64,000 nucleotides of DNA from Rhizophagus clarus (lineage: Eukaryota > Glomeromycota > Glomeromycetes > Glomerales > Glomeraceae): NCBI GenBank assembly GCA_015698045.1, contig BLAL01000194.1:1674001-1738000 (forward strand), written 5' to 3'. Shown piece by piece: positions 35,976 to 47,956 of this stretch. Position 1 is the stretch's first letter. Every line of letters starts with the position of its first letter. Below the pieces are notes generated by a model. It was not told where the DNA came from, did not search any database, and saw only the letters and a list, made by a program, of their open reading frames with translations. A program made the translations under genes and the position numbers.

Positions 35976-37058
35976 ATACCAATGTTATTATAGCTGTTTC
36001 TCTTCTTTTTACATCTAATTGTATCGTTACTCTTTCTTTTTTTACTTTTATATATTCTGTATATAGTAATAAATACTTGTAATTTTTTATAATTTAATTC
36101 ATATTATATCTAATAAAATATACATTATATAAACTTATAGTACAAAAATGAATTTTGAAACATTACAAAATATTTATGTAAAATTACGAATCGTTAAAAT
36201 ATTTTAAAAAGTTGCGAAATATTACGCAATAAATTACACAATATTATGAACCGTAAAATTACACATATCGTAATATTTCAAAATATTTTAAAAAGTTACA
36301 AAATATTACGCTTACACAAACTTGTGGCGGGTCTGGAAACTTACAAAATATTATGTAAAATTACGAAATATTGCAAATGCATAAAATTACGGAATATTAC
36401 GAACCATAAAATTACGAAACTTTGCATATCATAATATTTCGAAATATTTTAAAAAGTTACGAAATATTACTCTTCCGCAAACTTGCGGCGGGTCTGAAAA
36501 CTTACGAAATATTACGATGCATAATCTTGCGCAACTTTTCGCACTATAAAATTTCCTGATGACTTGTTGCTCCTTTAAGTGTGCTTGAAAATTGGATTGA
36601 CCAAATTAACAAGCATGTTAAGAAAGGGTCTCTTTTTTATTATGTTTTTCATTGCGTTGATCGAATTAATGATCCAGAATTTCTTAAAACTTACGATATA
36701 ATAATTACTACATATGCTATTCTTGCACAATCAAATATAGAAGAAAGGAGTGAATTATTTGCCATTAAATGGCTTCGAGTTATCTTAGATAAAGGACATA
36801 TTATTCGTAAAATAAAGTATTGCCGTATGTAATTTGAATGCTGAGAGAAGATGGATTTTTACATATGAACAAATTAAATGATATATATTCTTTAATTAAA
36901 TTCTTAAAATTCACTCCTTTTGATAGTCTACAAATATGAAATAGCATATTTAACAATAAAACAATAAAGTTTAAAGATGGTAACAATCTTAAAAGCTTAA
37001 TAAAAGCTATTTGTCTTCGTAGAATAAAGGATATGAAATTCAATAAACGTCCTATAGT

Positions 37059-38222
37059 TAAGGTTCTGCATGGATCAGATTGGATCAGATTTTATCAGAT
37101 TTAAATCTGATCTGACAGATATGGATCTATCAATTTTAAATCTGGATCTGATATCCAGATCTATATTTGAAATCTGAATCTGATCTGCAGATCTGAATTT
37201 AAGATCTAAATCTGATTTGAATTTGATTTAAATCTGATCTAAATCTGATCCAAATCTGATTTCATGTCAAACCAAATTCAGATTTAAAACAAAAAAAATA
37301 TGTTTCGCAACATTTTTTTATTAAATTAATTAAAAAAAACGTAGCAAAACATTTTTTTTATTAAAAACACTTTGAATAAACGTTTTGCAACATTTTTTCA
37401 TTAAATTAATTAAAAAAAAATGTTGCGAAATATCTTTTTTTATTAACAACACTTTGAATAAACATTTCACAACATTTATTCGTTAAATTAATTAAAAAAA
37501 ATGTAGAAAAACGTTTTTTTTATTAAAAACACTTAGAAAAATGTTTTTTCATTAAATTAATTAAAAAAATGTTGTGAAATATTTTTTTTATTAAAAACAC
37601 TTTGAATAAACATTTCGCAATGTTTATTCGTTAAATTATTAATCAAAAAAAACATTTCGCAACATTTTTTTGTTAAATTAATTAAAAAAATGTAGCGAAA
37701 TATTTTTTTTATTAAAAACACCTAAAAAAAATGTTTTGTAACATTTTTTCGTTAAATTAATTAAAAAAAACATAGCAAAACATTTTTTTATTAAAAACAC
37801 TTAGGAAAAATGTTTCACAACATTTTTTTGTTAAATTGATTAAAAAAAACATAGCAAAACATTTTTTTTATTAAAAATACTTTGAATAAACATTTTACAA
37901 CATTTATTCATTAAATTAATCAAAAAAAAACAGTGCAAAACATTTTTTTTATTAAAGACACTTTGAAAAAAACATTTCGCAACATCTTTTTATTAAATCA
38001 TAATTTATAAACAGATCTTATGATCCAATCTGGATCTGGCGGATTTGATCCAGATTTGATTCGATGGATTCAGATTATATAATTTCAAATCTGAATCTGA
38101 ACTTCAGATTCAAATTTGAAATCTAAATCTGATCTGCAGATTATATTACTATAATCTGATCTGAATCTGACAGATCAGATCTAGATTAGATCTGCTTAGA
38201 TCAGATTTTTTGCAGAACCCTA
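37059..38222. mobile_element. Non-autonomous hAT element with hairpin satellites
   Basis: Termini TAAGGTTCTGCA (37059) and TGCAGAACCCTA (ending 38222) match those of 12675-14603. Flanking 8-mers CCTATAGT (37051-37058) and CCTTTAGT (38223-38230) are a target duplication with one change. Subterminal CAGATCTGATC repeats are shared with 12675-14603, but the interior is a different satellite (TTTTGCAACATTTTTT and TTAAATTAATTAAAAAAA units). Using the right-hand duplication restores the SNF2 frame (KRPLVCLPPI). Confidence 0.9.
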
Positions 38223-39210
38223 CCTTTAGTATGTCTTCCTCCTATTAATTTCTATACTCATAAAATTAAGTTTAAGACAGATGAGAAAAAGATTTATGAT
38301 AAAATGGAAAGTAATATAAAAGAACAATTTAGAAGTTGGAAAGAATCAAGAAATAGCGATTTAAAATATAATTATGTAACGTTTCTGGAAATGCTCCTGA
38401 GATTACGACAGATTTGCAATCACACAGAGCTTTGTAAGAGCCAAATAAATGATGCTGATAGCAATATGAATGATGAAAAATTGGCTGCCCTGAAAATATC
38501 TGTTAGTAATAATAAAAGTTGCTATATGTGCTCTTATTCCTTGTAAACATATATTTGACAAAGATTGCATCAAAATTAGTTTTGAAGATGAACCATTTTC
38601 TTGTCTGATATGACAAAATTCAGTTAATATGAATCAATTAATTGAATTAACAACAATTTACATAGAAGAAGAAATTAGAAATTTAGATAATTTTAAAATA
38701 AGTTCAAAAATTGAAGCTTTATTGAAATTTTTAAATCAAAATAACAATAAATCAGTAGTCTTCAACCAATGGACATCTTTTCTTGATTTGATTAAAATTG
38801 CATTTAAAGATGCAAATGTCAAATTTGTTCTATTTGATGGCAAAATGTTATGTAATCAGCGAGAAGAGACTGTAAATAATTTCAACAATGATCCAGAAAT
38901 AAAGGTTCTTCTAATTAGTTTAAAATGCGGATTTTTGGGATTGAATCTTACTGTTGCTAATCAATGTTTTTTTATGGATCATTGGTGGAATCCAAGTATT
39001 AAGGATCAAGCTATAGATCAAATTTATAGAATTGGTCAAACTCAGCCAGTTTCTGTCTTTAGATTTTTTATTGAGAATACAATTTGAGATTACGTGTTTG
39101 AACTTCAAAAGAAAAAATGTGGTTTGATATTCCAAGCTTTTGATGAGCAGCGATCTGAGAATCTGAATATTGTTGATGAAGCCCTGCAAATTTTATTAAG
39201 CAGTAGTTAA

Positions 39211-39529
39211 AGAATATTTTTAGTGTATATGCACATAATTATTGCGGTTTTCATAAATCTGTGTAATTAAAGTCACATGATGATCACTTCAAAATTACAC
39301 ATTTTTTTTTTCAAAGTAATGTCTAAAACCAAGTCACGATTTTGTCTGTCTGTAAGAATATATTGCTTTAAAAAGCCTTTAGTGTGAGTTTTGAGTCATG
39401 AGAGTAGGAACAAAAGAAGAATGATGTAGGCGAGATTTTTCAAAGTTAAAACAAACAAGAATACAAAACTCAGGAAGGACTTAGATGTCGTATCAGGGAG
39501 GCTTTTTAATTTAACAATAAAAGTACATA
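39211..39529. other. Spacer downstream of the SNF2 pseudogene
   Basis: Likely the old 3' untranslated region; no other feature seen. Confidence 0.4.
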
Positions 39530-42500
39530 CATCAGGAAATTTTATAGGGCGAAAAATTGCGTAAGTTTATGATTTTGTAAGTTTACGAAAGTTTATGGCA
39601 TAATATTTTGAAAAATTTTGAAATATTACATAAGTTTACAATTTCGTAAGATTTATGTGATATTACGGTCAAAATATTACGCAAGTTTTCAATATCGTAA
39701 GATTTACGCAATATTACGATCAAAATATTATGCAAGTTTTCAATATCGTAAGATTTACGCAATATTACGGTCGAAATATTTCGAAAATTTACGAGACTGT
39801 AAACCTGCGTAATATTACAGTTGAAATATTTCAAAAATTTACAAAACTGTAAACCTGCGTAATATTACGGTCAAAATATTCTGCAAATTTATGAAACTGT
39901 AAACCTGCGTAATATTACGGTTGAAATATTTCGAAAATTTACGAGACTGTAAACCTGCGTAATATTACGGTTGAAATATTTCAAAAATTTACGAGACTGT
40001 AAACCTGCGTAATATTACGGTTAAAATATTTATATTACTATTCGATCGTTAAAGCTGCGTATGCAGTAGAATATATACAAGGGGCATGTGATACTATTGA
40101 ATAATCAAAAATAATATAAACACCTTTTCTTTTATATAAACACCTTTTTTTTTAAGTTTGGGAAAACAAATTTATTTTTATTTACGAATTTTTTATCATT
40201 TACAATTTTTATGTTAAAATTAAAGTAAATTCTAATTTTTATTATAACTTAATAAAAAAATACACATTTGATACTTGTTCGCTACTATTTTATAAAATAG
40301 TACCCAGGCTGTACGGCGTGGACGTCAGTATCAGTCACAGCCCAAAAAAACGTGAGTCTCCAGTCGATATTTGGTACAGACTGGGCCTAGCTACTCACTT
40401 AATAAATAAAAAAATAAAAATAATTATCTTCTACGATACGTAGGTAAGTTTCTCCTTTTTCTACGATCATCACGCGTGATTAAAATTGATCAAATTTATC
40501 AAATTTAAAACATGAACGTAAATATTAATTATAAATTTTATTATAGTATAATTACCCGGCCTCTCCCAAAATCTCGTTCTAAATTCGCGATAATATCTTT
40601 GGCTGGTACGCGTCCACAGCCGCTGCCCAGGGTTACCATTACGATAAAGGACATAGTTCTAAATATCAAAATCAGTTTGAATATTCGATAAATACATTTA
40701 ATTTATATGAATGTAATTTTATTTATTTACTTACATGGTAATTCCTGACGAGGTTCCTCTACTTTTGGCTGCACTGTTGCCCAGAAACTCTCGTCTGAAA
40801 TATTCTATTTATTCTGATTCAATTAAATGGATTGGTTAATTTGAATTTAAATTCTTTCTTAAAGAAATTATAGATATTAATCATATGAACCTATTGGCAA
40901 CAGAGTCCCAAAAATCATAGCGGCTTCTACCATTAATATTGTGATAGACGCAGTTTCTGTCTCGGCATATGTCAACAAGTTCATCCATCATAGCTCAGTT
41001 CCAATGGACATTATAGTGAGAACGACGGTAACGTGTATGGCGAGGCATTATTAGTTTAGATTTGATTTTTATAATTTGATTTTGGGATGAGTAAAAATTT
41101 GAAAGAAAGTCGTAAAATGTCACTTTAAATAAAATTTGAACAATACCTCTTTGGTTTGATTTTATTTCTCGTTTCAATTAAAATTTAATTTATTACACTT
41201 TTCATCATTAAACATATTAATTAAATCATGTACATGTTTAATTGTTTTAAATATAAATATCAATATATCATATTTTAAAATAAAACAATTTATTATTAGC
41301 ACATTCTATTGAATTTTAAATATTTCGCATACATTTCTTAAAAAAATTAATTTTTTTTAATCAATTTAATTAAAAATAATTATATTCTGATTAAATATTT
41401 TGCATACATTTCTTAAAAAAATCATAAAAAAAATCTTGTACATCGTACATGCAATTACTAAATATCATCCCCTTGTGATAAATAAAAAATTACGCAACAC
41501 AAATTCAACACAAATTCAACACAAATTTAACAAATTTAACGAAATTTGGCCAAAATTAATAATTTTTTACCAGAATTATCAACACAAATTGAACTCAAAT
41601 TGAACACAAGTTTCAGTCACGATTTATTTATGTCACGCCCGCGTTGTTGATAATTAATCTGCATGATATGATTGTGCATACAGTATCGTATTATCTGGCC
41701 AATCAAAATTAGGCTGATCCTTGCATGTGATTTAATCTGCACGCGTTTTTTGTCCTATTTATTTTTTGTCTTTTTATTTTTTTATTTTTTTGTTCAATAT
41801 TTTTCTCTTCTTTTTATTATTTCTTTATCCTTTTGTTCAATATTTTTTAATTATATACAGAATATTTACATATATTTTATAATTTATTGCTTTGTAGGTA
41901 TAGAAATATTTGTTTATTAATAATAATTATTTCATTATTTTTTACTTCTTTTTTACTTTGTATCGTAATACTGACAATAATATACATGTTTCCTTTATTT
42001 CTTTTTACTTGTACTTTAATACTAACGATCGATACTAATAATACTAATTATGTTTTTTTTACTCCTTTTACTTAATACTAACAACATGTTTATTTTTTAT
42101 TTTGTCTCCTCTTTCTTTTATTTTTAGTTTATTCTTTGCAGGTATAGAAATATTTGTTTATTAATACTAATTATTTTCATTTTTTTTTTACCTCTGTTAC
42201 TTTGTGTCGTAATACTAACAATAATATCCATATTTCCTTTATTCCTTTTTACTTTTACTTCAATACTAACGATACTAACAATACTAATTATGTTTTTTTT
42301 ACTCCTTTTACTTAATACCAACAACATGTTTATTTTTCCTCTTTCTTTTATTTTTAGTTTATTCTTTGCAGGTATAGAAATATTTGTTTATTAATACTAA
42401 TTGTTTTAATACTAACGCGTTTTTTACCCTAATTGTTACTTTATATCATAATACTAACAATACTATCTACGTTTCCTTTTTTTCTTTTACTTGTACTTTA

Positions 42501-43182
42501 ATACTAATGATAATATCCATGTTTCTACTGTTTCTTTAACTCTTTTTACCTTAATATTAACAATACTAACAATATTTCTTTTATCTTTATATCTAATACC
42601 AACATTACTATAGTTGTTTCTCTTCCTTTTACATCTAATTGTATCATTACTCTTTCTTTTTTTACTTTTATATATTCTGTATATAGTAATAAATACTTGT
42701 AATTTTTTATAATTTAATTCATATTATATCTAATAAAATATACATTATATAAACTTATAGTACAAAAATGAATTTTGAAACATTACAAAATATTTATGTA
42801 AAATTACAAATCGTCAAAATATTTTAAAAAGTTGCGAAATATTATGCAATAAAATTACACAATATTACGAACCGTAAAATTACGCATATCGTAATATTTC
42901 GAAATATTTTAAAAAGTTACAAAATATTACGCTTACACAAACTTGTGGTGGGTCTGGAAACTTACGAAATATTATGTAAAATTACGAAATATTGCGAATG
43001 CGTAAAATTACAGAATATTACGAACCATAAAATTACGAAACTTTGCATATCATAATATTTTGAAATATTTTAAAAAGTTACGAAATATTACTCTTCCGCA
43101 AACTTGCGGCGGGTCTGGAAACTTACGAAATATTACGATGCGTAATCTTGCGCAACTTTTCGCATTATAAAATTTTCTGATG
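39530..43182. mobile_element. 3.65-kb inverted-repeat element, copy 2
   Basis: Starts CATCAGGAAATTTTATAG and ends AAAATTTTCTGATG, collinear with 32791-36561 (offset 6629 bp across the gene region). It has fewer left-end 55-bp units, which accounts for most of the length difference. Differences are mostly at CG positions (CG against CA or TG). The flanks read ATA before and TAT after, giving at most a 2-bp TA duplication. It sits 320 bp after the SNF2 pseudogene in the same orientation as copy 1. Confidence 0.88.
40424..41048 (-). pseudogene. Element-borne Myb/SANT-like gene, copy 2 (one nonsense codon)
   Basis: Collinear with 33795-34419: ATG at 41048-41046, exon 2 ending at 40735, exon 3 ending at 40556, stop at 40426-40424. 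Codon 18 is TGA where copy 1 has TGG (Trp). Codon 29 is CGA and exon 3 keeps TGG, so the two defects of copy 1 are absent. The two copies were therefore disabled independently, each by C-to-T or G-to-A change. Confidence 0.75.
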
Positions 43183-43571
43183 TATTAGAGTGTCCTCAAT
43201 TTTAAAAAGTATATCTAACTATAACAACGAAGCTGCCAGTATATATTTTGTTTGAATAAGTAAATGAAAAAAAAAATTTTCCAATTGAAAATCAAAGAAT
43301 ATACAAAAGTCTGTCTATTTCTTTTTTTCAATAAAGAACAGTTTTTACTTGTTAAGATATAGCAATTATTAGATCATTATATTACAATTGTGCAATATTT
43401 ACCAAATAACTAATTGACAGTTTTGACAAGAACTATTGAACTAATCAAAGAGAATTTACCAATTTGCATTTTTTTAGAATCGTTATTTGATCAATATCAA
43501 GATGATTTTGGCTAAATTATTTGTAATTTTGACAATATCATCAATACAGCGAGTCAATATTAAAACAATAT

Positions 43572-44974
43572 TAGAGCTTCATTCAGTTTCGGTAATTATC
43601 AAACTGTACCGATCAGTTTTGGTATCAGAGTAGTTTCAGTTTTTACAGTTTACCGAACTGAAACTTTTGGTAAATTTACCGATTAGTTTCAGTAATTACG
43701 GTTTAGTACCAGTTTTGCAATTTACTGAACCAAATTACCGAATTGATTTAACTAAATAATATAATAAAAAAATGTTGTGAAACATTTTTTATTAGTTATT
43801 TTGATAAAACAAACCATTTTACAGCGGTGTTTTGTCACTTTAATTAAGAAACGTTGCAAAATGTTTTTATTCATTAATCTAATAAAAAAATAACTATTTG
43901 CAACTTTTTTCTTGTCATTTTAACAAATAATATTACGAAACATTAATAGGATAAAAAAAATTGTTCACAACAGTTTTTTGTCAACATAATTACAAAACTG
44001 TTGCGAAAAGTTTTGTTAGTTAATTTTAATAAAAAAACGTTTTGCAATATTTTTTTTGTCACTTTAATAAAAATATTGCACAATGTATTTATTAGCTAAT
44101 TTTAATAAAAAAATGTTTCGCAATATTTTTTTTTTGTCATTTTAATAAAAATATTGCACAACGTATTTATTAGCTAATTTCAATAAAAAAACGTTTCGCA
44201 ATGTTTTTTTTGTTGCTTTAATTAAAAAATGTTGTGAAATGTTTTTTATCAATTAATTTAATAAAAAAAATACGTTACAAAACATTTGAGTTAATTTTAA
44301 TATTCGCAACATTTTTTTTATTAAAATTAACTCAAATGTTTTGCAACGTATTTTGTTTATTAAATTAATTAATAAAAATGTTTTGCAACGTTTTTTAATT
44401 AAAGCAACAAAAAAATGTTGCGAAATGTTTTTTTTTATTAAAATTAGCTAATAAAAATGTTGTGTAATGTTTTTATTAAATTGACAAAAAAAACGGTGTA
44501 AAATGTTTTTTTTATTAAAATTAACTAACAAAAACTTTTCGCAATGTTTTTGTAATTATGTTGACAAAAAACTGTTGTGAACGATTTTTCTTTATCCAAT
44601 TGACATTTCACAATGTTATTTGTTAAAATGAAAGAAAAAAGTTGCGAATGGTTATTTTTTTATTAGATTAACTAATAAAAACGTTTTGCAACATTTCTTA
44701 ATTAAAGTGATAAAACACTGCTGCAAAACGGTTTGTTTTATCAAAATAACTAATAAAAAACATTTCACAACATTTTTTTATTATATTATTTAGTTAAATT
44801 GATTCAGTAATTCAGTTCAGTAAATCGCAAAACTGGTACTGAAACCACAGTTACTGAAACCAATCAGTAAATTTACCAAAAGTTTCAGTTCGGTAAACCA
44901 TAAAAACTGAAACCGCTCTGATACCAAAACTGATCAGTACGGTTTGGTAATTACTGAAACTGATCAGAGCCCTA
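43572..44974. mobile_element. 1.4-kb foldback (palindromic) element
   Basis: The whole element is an inverted repeat. The left arm starts TAGAGCTTCATTCAG and the right arm ends CTGATCAGAGCCCTA. About 200 bp of TTTCAGTAATTAC-type DNA at each end pair with each other, and the inner arms (TTTTGTCAACATAATTAC against GTAATTATGTTGACAAAA) pair through to a centre near 44300. The TAG start resembles hAT ends, but the flanking 8-mers AACAATAT and AATATAAA do not match. No ORF. Confidence 0.85.
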
Positions 44975-45547
44975 AATATAAATTATTGATTCTTTTTACT
45001 TTAAATTTTTTTTTATAAAATTTATTTGTATTAATAATAAAAAGTTTTCAAATTCTATTAGAAAAAAATAAAGTGAATATAAAATTTAATACTCTTTTTA
45101 TAGTTATATATTTGAAATAATTTATATTTAGTAATTATAATAAGATATAACTATAAATAATAAAACTATATGATTAAATCAGTAATTTTAGATAAAATTA
45201 TAAATAATAATTTTAATTAGAGTAAATTTATATGTCGCCCTTGTAATGCATCATCTCTGAGCAGAATTAAATAATGCCAGCTAAAATTAAAACATGTGAC
45301 GTTTAACAAGATGTGAAAAATAGATTTTTTACAACAAAAAAAATTCTCTGATTTTGGAATATATATGAAAAAATGAAAAAAGTAGGGGTGTGATACAGGT
45401 AACAAAATGGAGGTGATAATATTACAGAGGTGATATATAAATTATCTCTTTTAATTAAATATTTAAATCACAATAATTTTATCAATATTATTTTAATTAT
45501 ACAGTATATAAATTTATAATTATAAAATTATTTTTGATAAGATGATT
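44975..45547. other. AT-rich spacer
   Basis: Near 45385-45445 there are GGAGGTGATA-type motifs like those bordering 49890-51935, possibly a fragment of the same element end. No gene recognised. Confidence 0.3.
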
Positions 45548-46071
45548 TTAATAACATCGGGAAAAATTTTGGTTCGCAGATCTGTGCAATTCTGCGCAGA
45601 TCTGAGGACATGCCAATGCGTAGCACTGAAAAATTTCATGGATTTCTGCGCAGATCTGCAAGTACAAAAAAACCTGCGAAATTTTTCAAAAACACTAATG
45701 CAAATTTACAATTAGGCAGTGTTTTAACTTTAATATTAACTAATATTAATTTATTAATTAAAGATATTTACAAATTTAAAAGTACATATATTAAACTATC
45801 CTATTTGCTAACTAAATGCACTAATTAAAAAGTCCCCTTTTCTTTTCTTTACTGACGTTCAAATTATATTGTTGTTAATAATTTGGACATTGTTCCAGTT
45901 GGTTCGATTCTAACAAACAACTTTTAACTTTTTCGATCTAACAAAACACGTCAAAACGTGAAAATATTATCACTTCTAAAGAAAACTGTAGACCTACAAT
46001 AAAAGAAAAGTAAAATATTAGCTGACTTTTCATTTAAATAAAAAAAATAAAATAATTTCAAAGATAAATAC

Positions 46072-47802
46072 CTTCAAAATCTTCGTCCAGAAGCTGTAAA
46101 CCTACAAGAAACAAAATAAATGAAATGTTAGCAAATGTTTTATTAAGAAATTTCAAAAAAATAGTAAAAGGAACTTCATAGAGCACCTTTGAAGTTTCGT
46201 AATATTCCAGGAAGCCCCAGACCTATAAAAATAAGCGTTAATAAAATGTTTTGTTAAAAAGAAAATTAAACAAATTTCAAAGTTCTACCTTCGAAATTTC
46301 TTCTAGGAATCCAACCGTGGACCTACAAAAGAAAGAATAAGAAAATAAAGAATGTTAGTAAACGTTCATTGAATAAAAAAACCTAAAAATTAAAGGTACC
46401 TTTGAGAGATGTACAGTATTTTGACGTCCAGGATCTAAAAAGAAAGAAAAAATTGAACGTTAGTAACATTCGTTATAATAGAAGTAAAAAGAAATTTGAA
46501 AGTGATGAATTACCTTTGAATGGAGTCCAGGCTTCGTCTAAACTTAAAAAAATAAAAAACATCAAACGTTAGCAACGTTCATTAAACAAAAAAATTAAAT
46601 TTTTTTTGAAGGTCATACCTTCAAAATAGTCTTTGAAAATGGTTACTAGATCTAAAAAAAATGGACGTTAATAAACATTCATTAACATTCATTAAATAAA
46701 AACAAAAAAAATAAATCGAAGACCTTATCTTTGAATAGAGTCCAGTCTTCAAAATGGAACGTCTGGATCTAAAAAAATAAAAAAACAAACGTTAGTAATG
46801 TTCATTAAAATAAAATAAAAAAAAAAGTAAAAATTTTTGAAGATATTATACCTTTGAAATATCATAGTTCGCCTCTAAAGGAGTTCCAGACTTAACAAAT
46901 AAAAAAAACGAACATTAATAATGTTTGTTTAAAAAAACAAAAAAAAATAATAATTTTCGAAGATATTATACCTTCGAAATATCATAGTCTGCCTCTAAAG
47001 GAGTTCCAGACCTAAAAAAGAAAGAAAACAAACATTAGTTAACGTTTGTTAAAATAATAAAAAAAAGATATTTCAAAGTTTCTTTATTTTCAAAATATCA
47101 CGATCCACTTTGAATTAGAGTTTCGGACCTAAAAAATGAAACGAAATATTAGTAATGTTTCGTAAAATAAAAATATAAAAAAAAAAAATTTATTTTGAAG
47201 TTTTTTTACCTTCGAAATAACTCGGTCCACTTCTTCTGGACCTAAAAAAGAAAAAAATAAATGTTAGTTAATGTTCGTTGAAATAAAAGTAAAAAAAAAA
47301 AATTATTTTTTTTTTTACTTACAGTAATCTGCCTATAAAGGACTTCTGGACCTAAAAAATAAAAAAAAATGAACATTAGTAACGTTTGTTTAAATAAAAC
47401 AAAAAAAATAATAATTTTTGAAGATATTTTACCTTCAAAATATCATATAGTCTGCCTCTAAAGGAGTTCCAGACCTAAAAAAAGAAAGAAAACGAACGTT
47501 AGTTAACGTTTGTTAAAATTAAAGTAAAAAAAATTGTTTTTTTTATTTAATGATCTGCCTCGAAATGGAGTTTTGGACCTAAAAAAAGGGATAAAAGTGA
47601 AATGTTACTAACGTTTTGCTAAAATACAAAAAAAAAATGAATTTTTTTTTTACTCTTAAAGTGGTCTGCTTTGAAATGAAGTTCTGGGACCTAAAAAAAA
47701 GGAAAAAAAGCGAAATGTTACTAACATTTCGCTAAAATACAAAAAAAAAACATTTTTTTTTTTTTTACTTGAAGTGATCTGCCTTGAAATGGAGTTCCAG
47801 AC
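46072..47802 (-). repeat. Array of 29-42-nt microexon-like units with splice and branch signals
   Basis: On the minus strand about 16 units, roughly 110-120 bp apart, show acceptor TTTTTTTAG, a segment such as GTCTGGAACTCCTTTAGAGG, then donor GTATAA, GTAAAA or GTAAGT. Thirteen look complete: 46072-46101, 46187-46222, 46289-46322, 46400-46434, 46514-46542, 46619-46651, 46852-46890, 46972-47011, 47210-47241, 47323-47351, 47433-47474, 47654-47690 and 47769-47802. Three others have donor GT changed to AT. The spacers contain ACTAAC or ACTAAT inside an AACGTTAGTAACGTT-like palindrome about 25-30 nt before the acceptor. Segment lengths are not multiples of three, so a long protein is unlikely. Confidence 0.7.
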
Positions 47803-47956
47803 CTAAAAAAAAAGAAAAAAAAATTGAATGTTAGTTAACATTCATTAAATTAAATCAATAAAAAAAGTCTGGAGCTGTACTTTGGCTTCTGGACCTAAAA
47901 AATATAAAAATCAAACATTTATAATGTTCGTTAAATAAATTAATATACTTGAAAGC

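Larger units (their letters stand above)
32791..36561. mobile_element. 3.77-kb inverted-repeat element, copy 1, superfamily unclear
   Basis: Begins CATCAGGAAATTTTATAG and ends CTATAAAATTTCCTGATG, a perfect 18-bp inverted repeat that continues imperfectly to about 35 bp. It interrupts the SNF2 gene between codons for TLI and VAPLSVL. Flanks AATT and ACTT suggest a 4-bp target duplication with one change, but copy 2 does not confirm it. Contents: a 55-bp tandem array near the left end, a four-exon minus-strand Myb/SANT-like gene, T-rich tandem repeats at 35262-35975, and ACGAAATATTACG-type repeats near the right end. No transposase was found, so it is non-autonomous or of a new type. Confidence 0.85.
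32221..39210 (+). pseudogene. SNF2/RING helicase-like gene (Rad5/HLTF type), dead, with two transposon insertions
   Basis: The coding line starts MSTDNNNTGLPKF at 32221, passes an Asn run and a TAA at 32434, and reaches the ATPase start GGILADDMGLDKM (about 32680), where the family has a GKT Walker A motif. It is cut at 32790 and resumes after 36561 with VAPLSVLENWIDQINKHV. The Walker B region reads ILDKGHIIR instead of DEGH or DEAH. A deletion at about 36855 removes the GTPIQN block. It is cut again at 37051 and resumes LVCLPPINFYTHKIKF after 38222. A Cys-rich RING-like piece lies near 38520-38620, and helicase motifs V-VI (GLNLTVANQCFFMD, IYRIGQTQPVSVFRFF) at 38930-39080, followed by a TGA at 39085. 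SNF2 enzymes of this class remodel chromatin or act in DNA damage tolerance. Loss of both ATPase motifs plus several stops make this copy non-functional. Confidence 0.88.
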
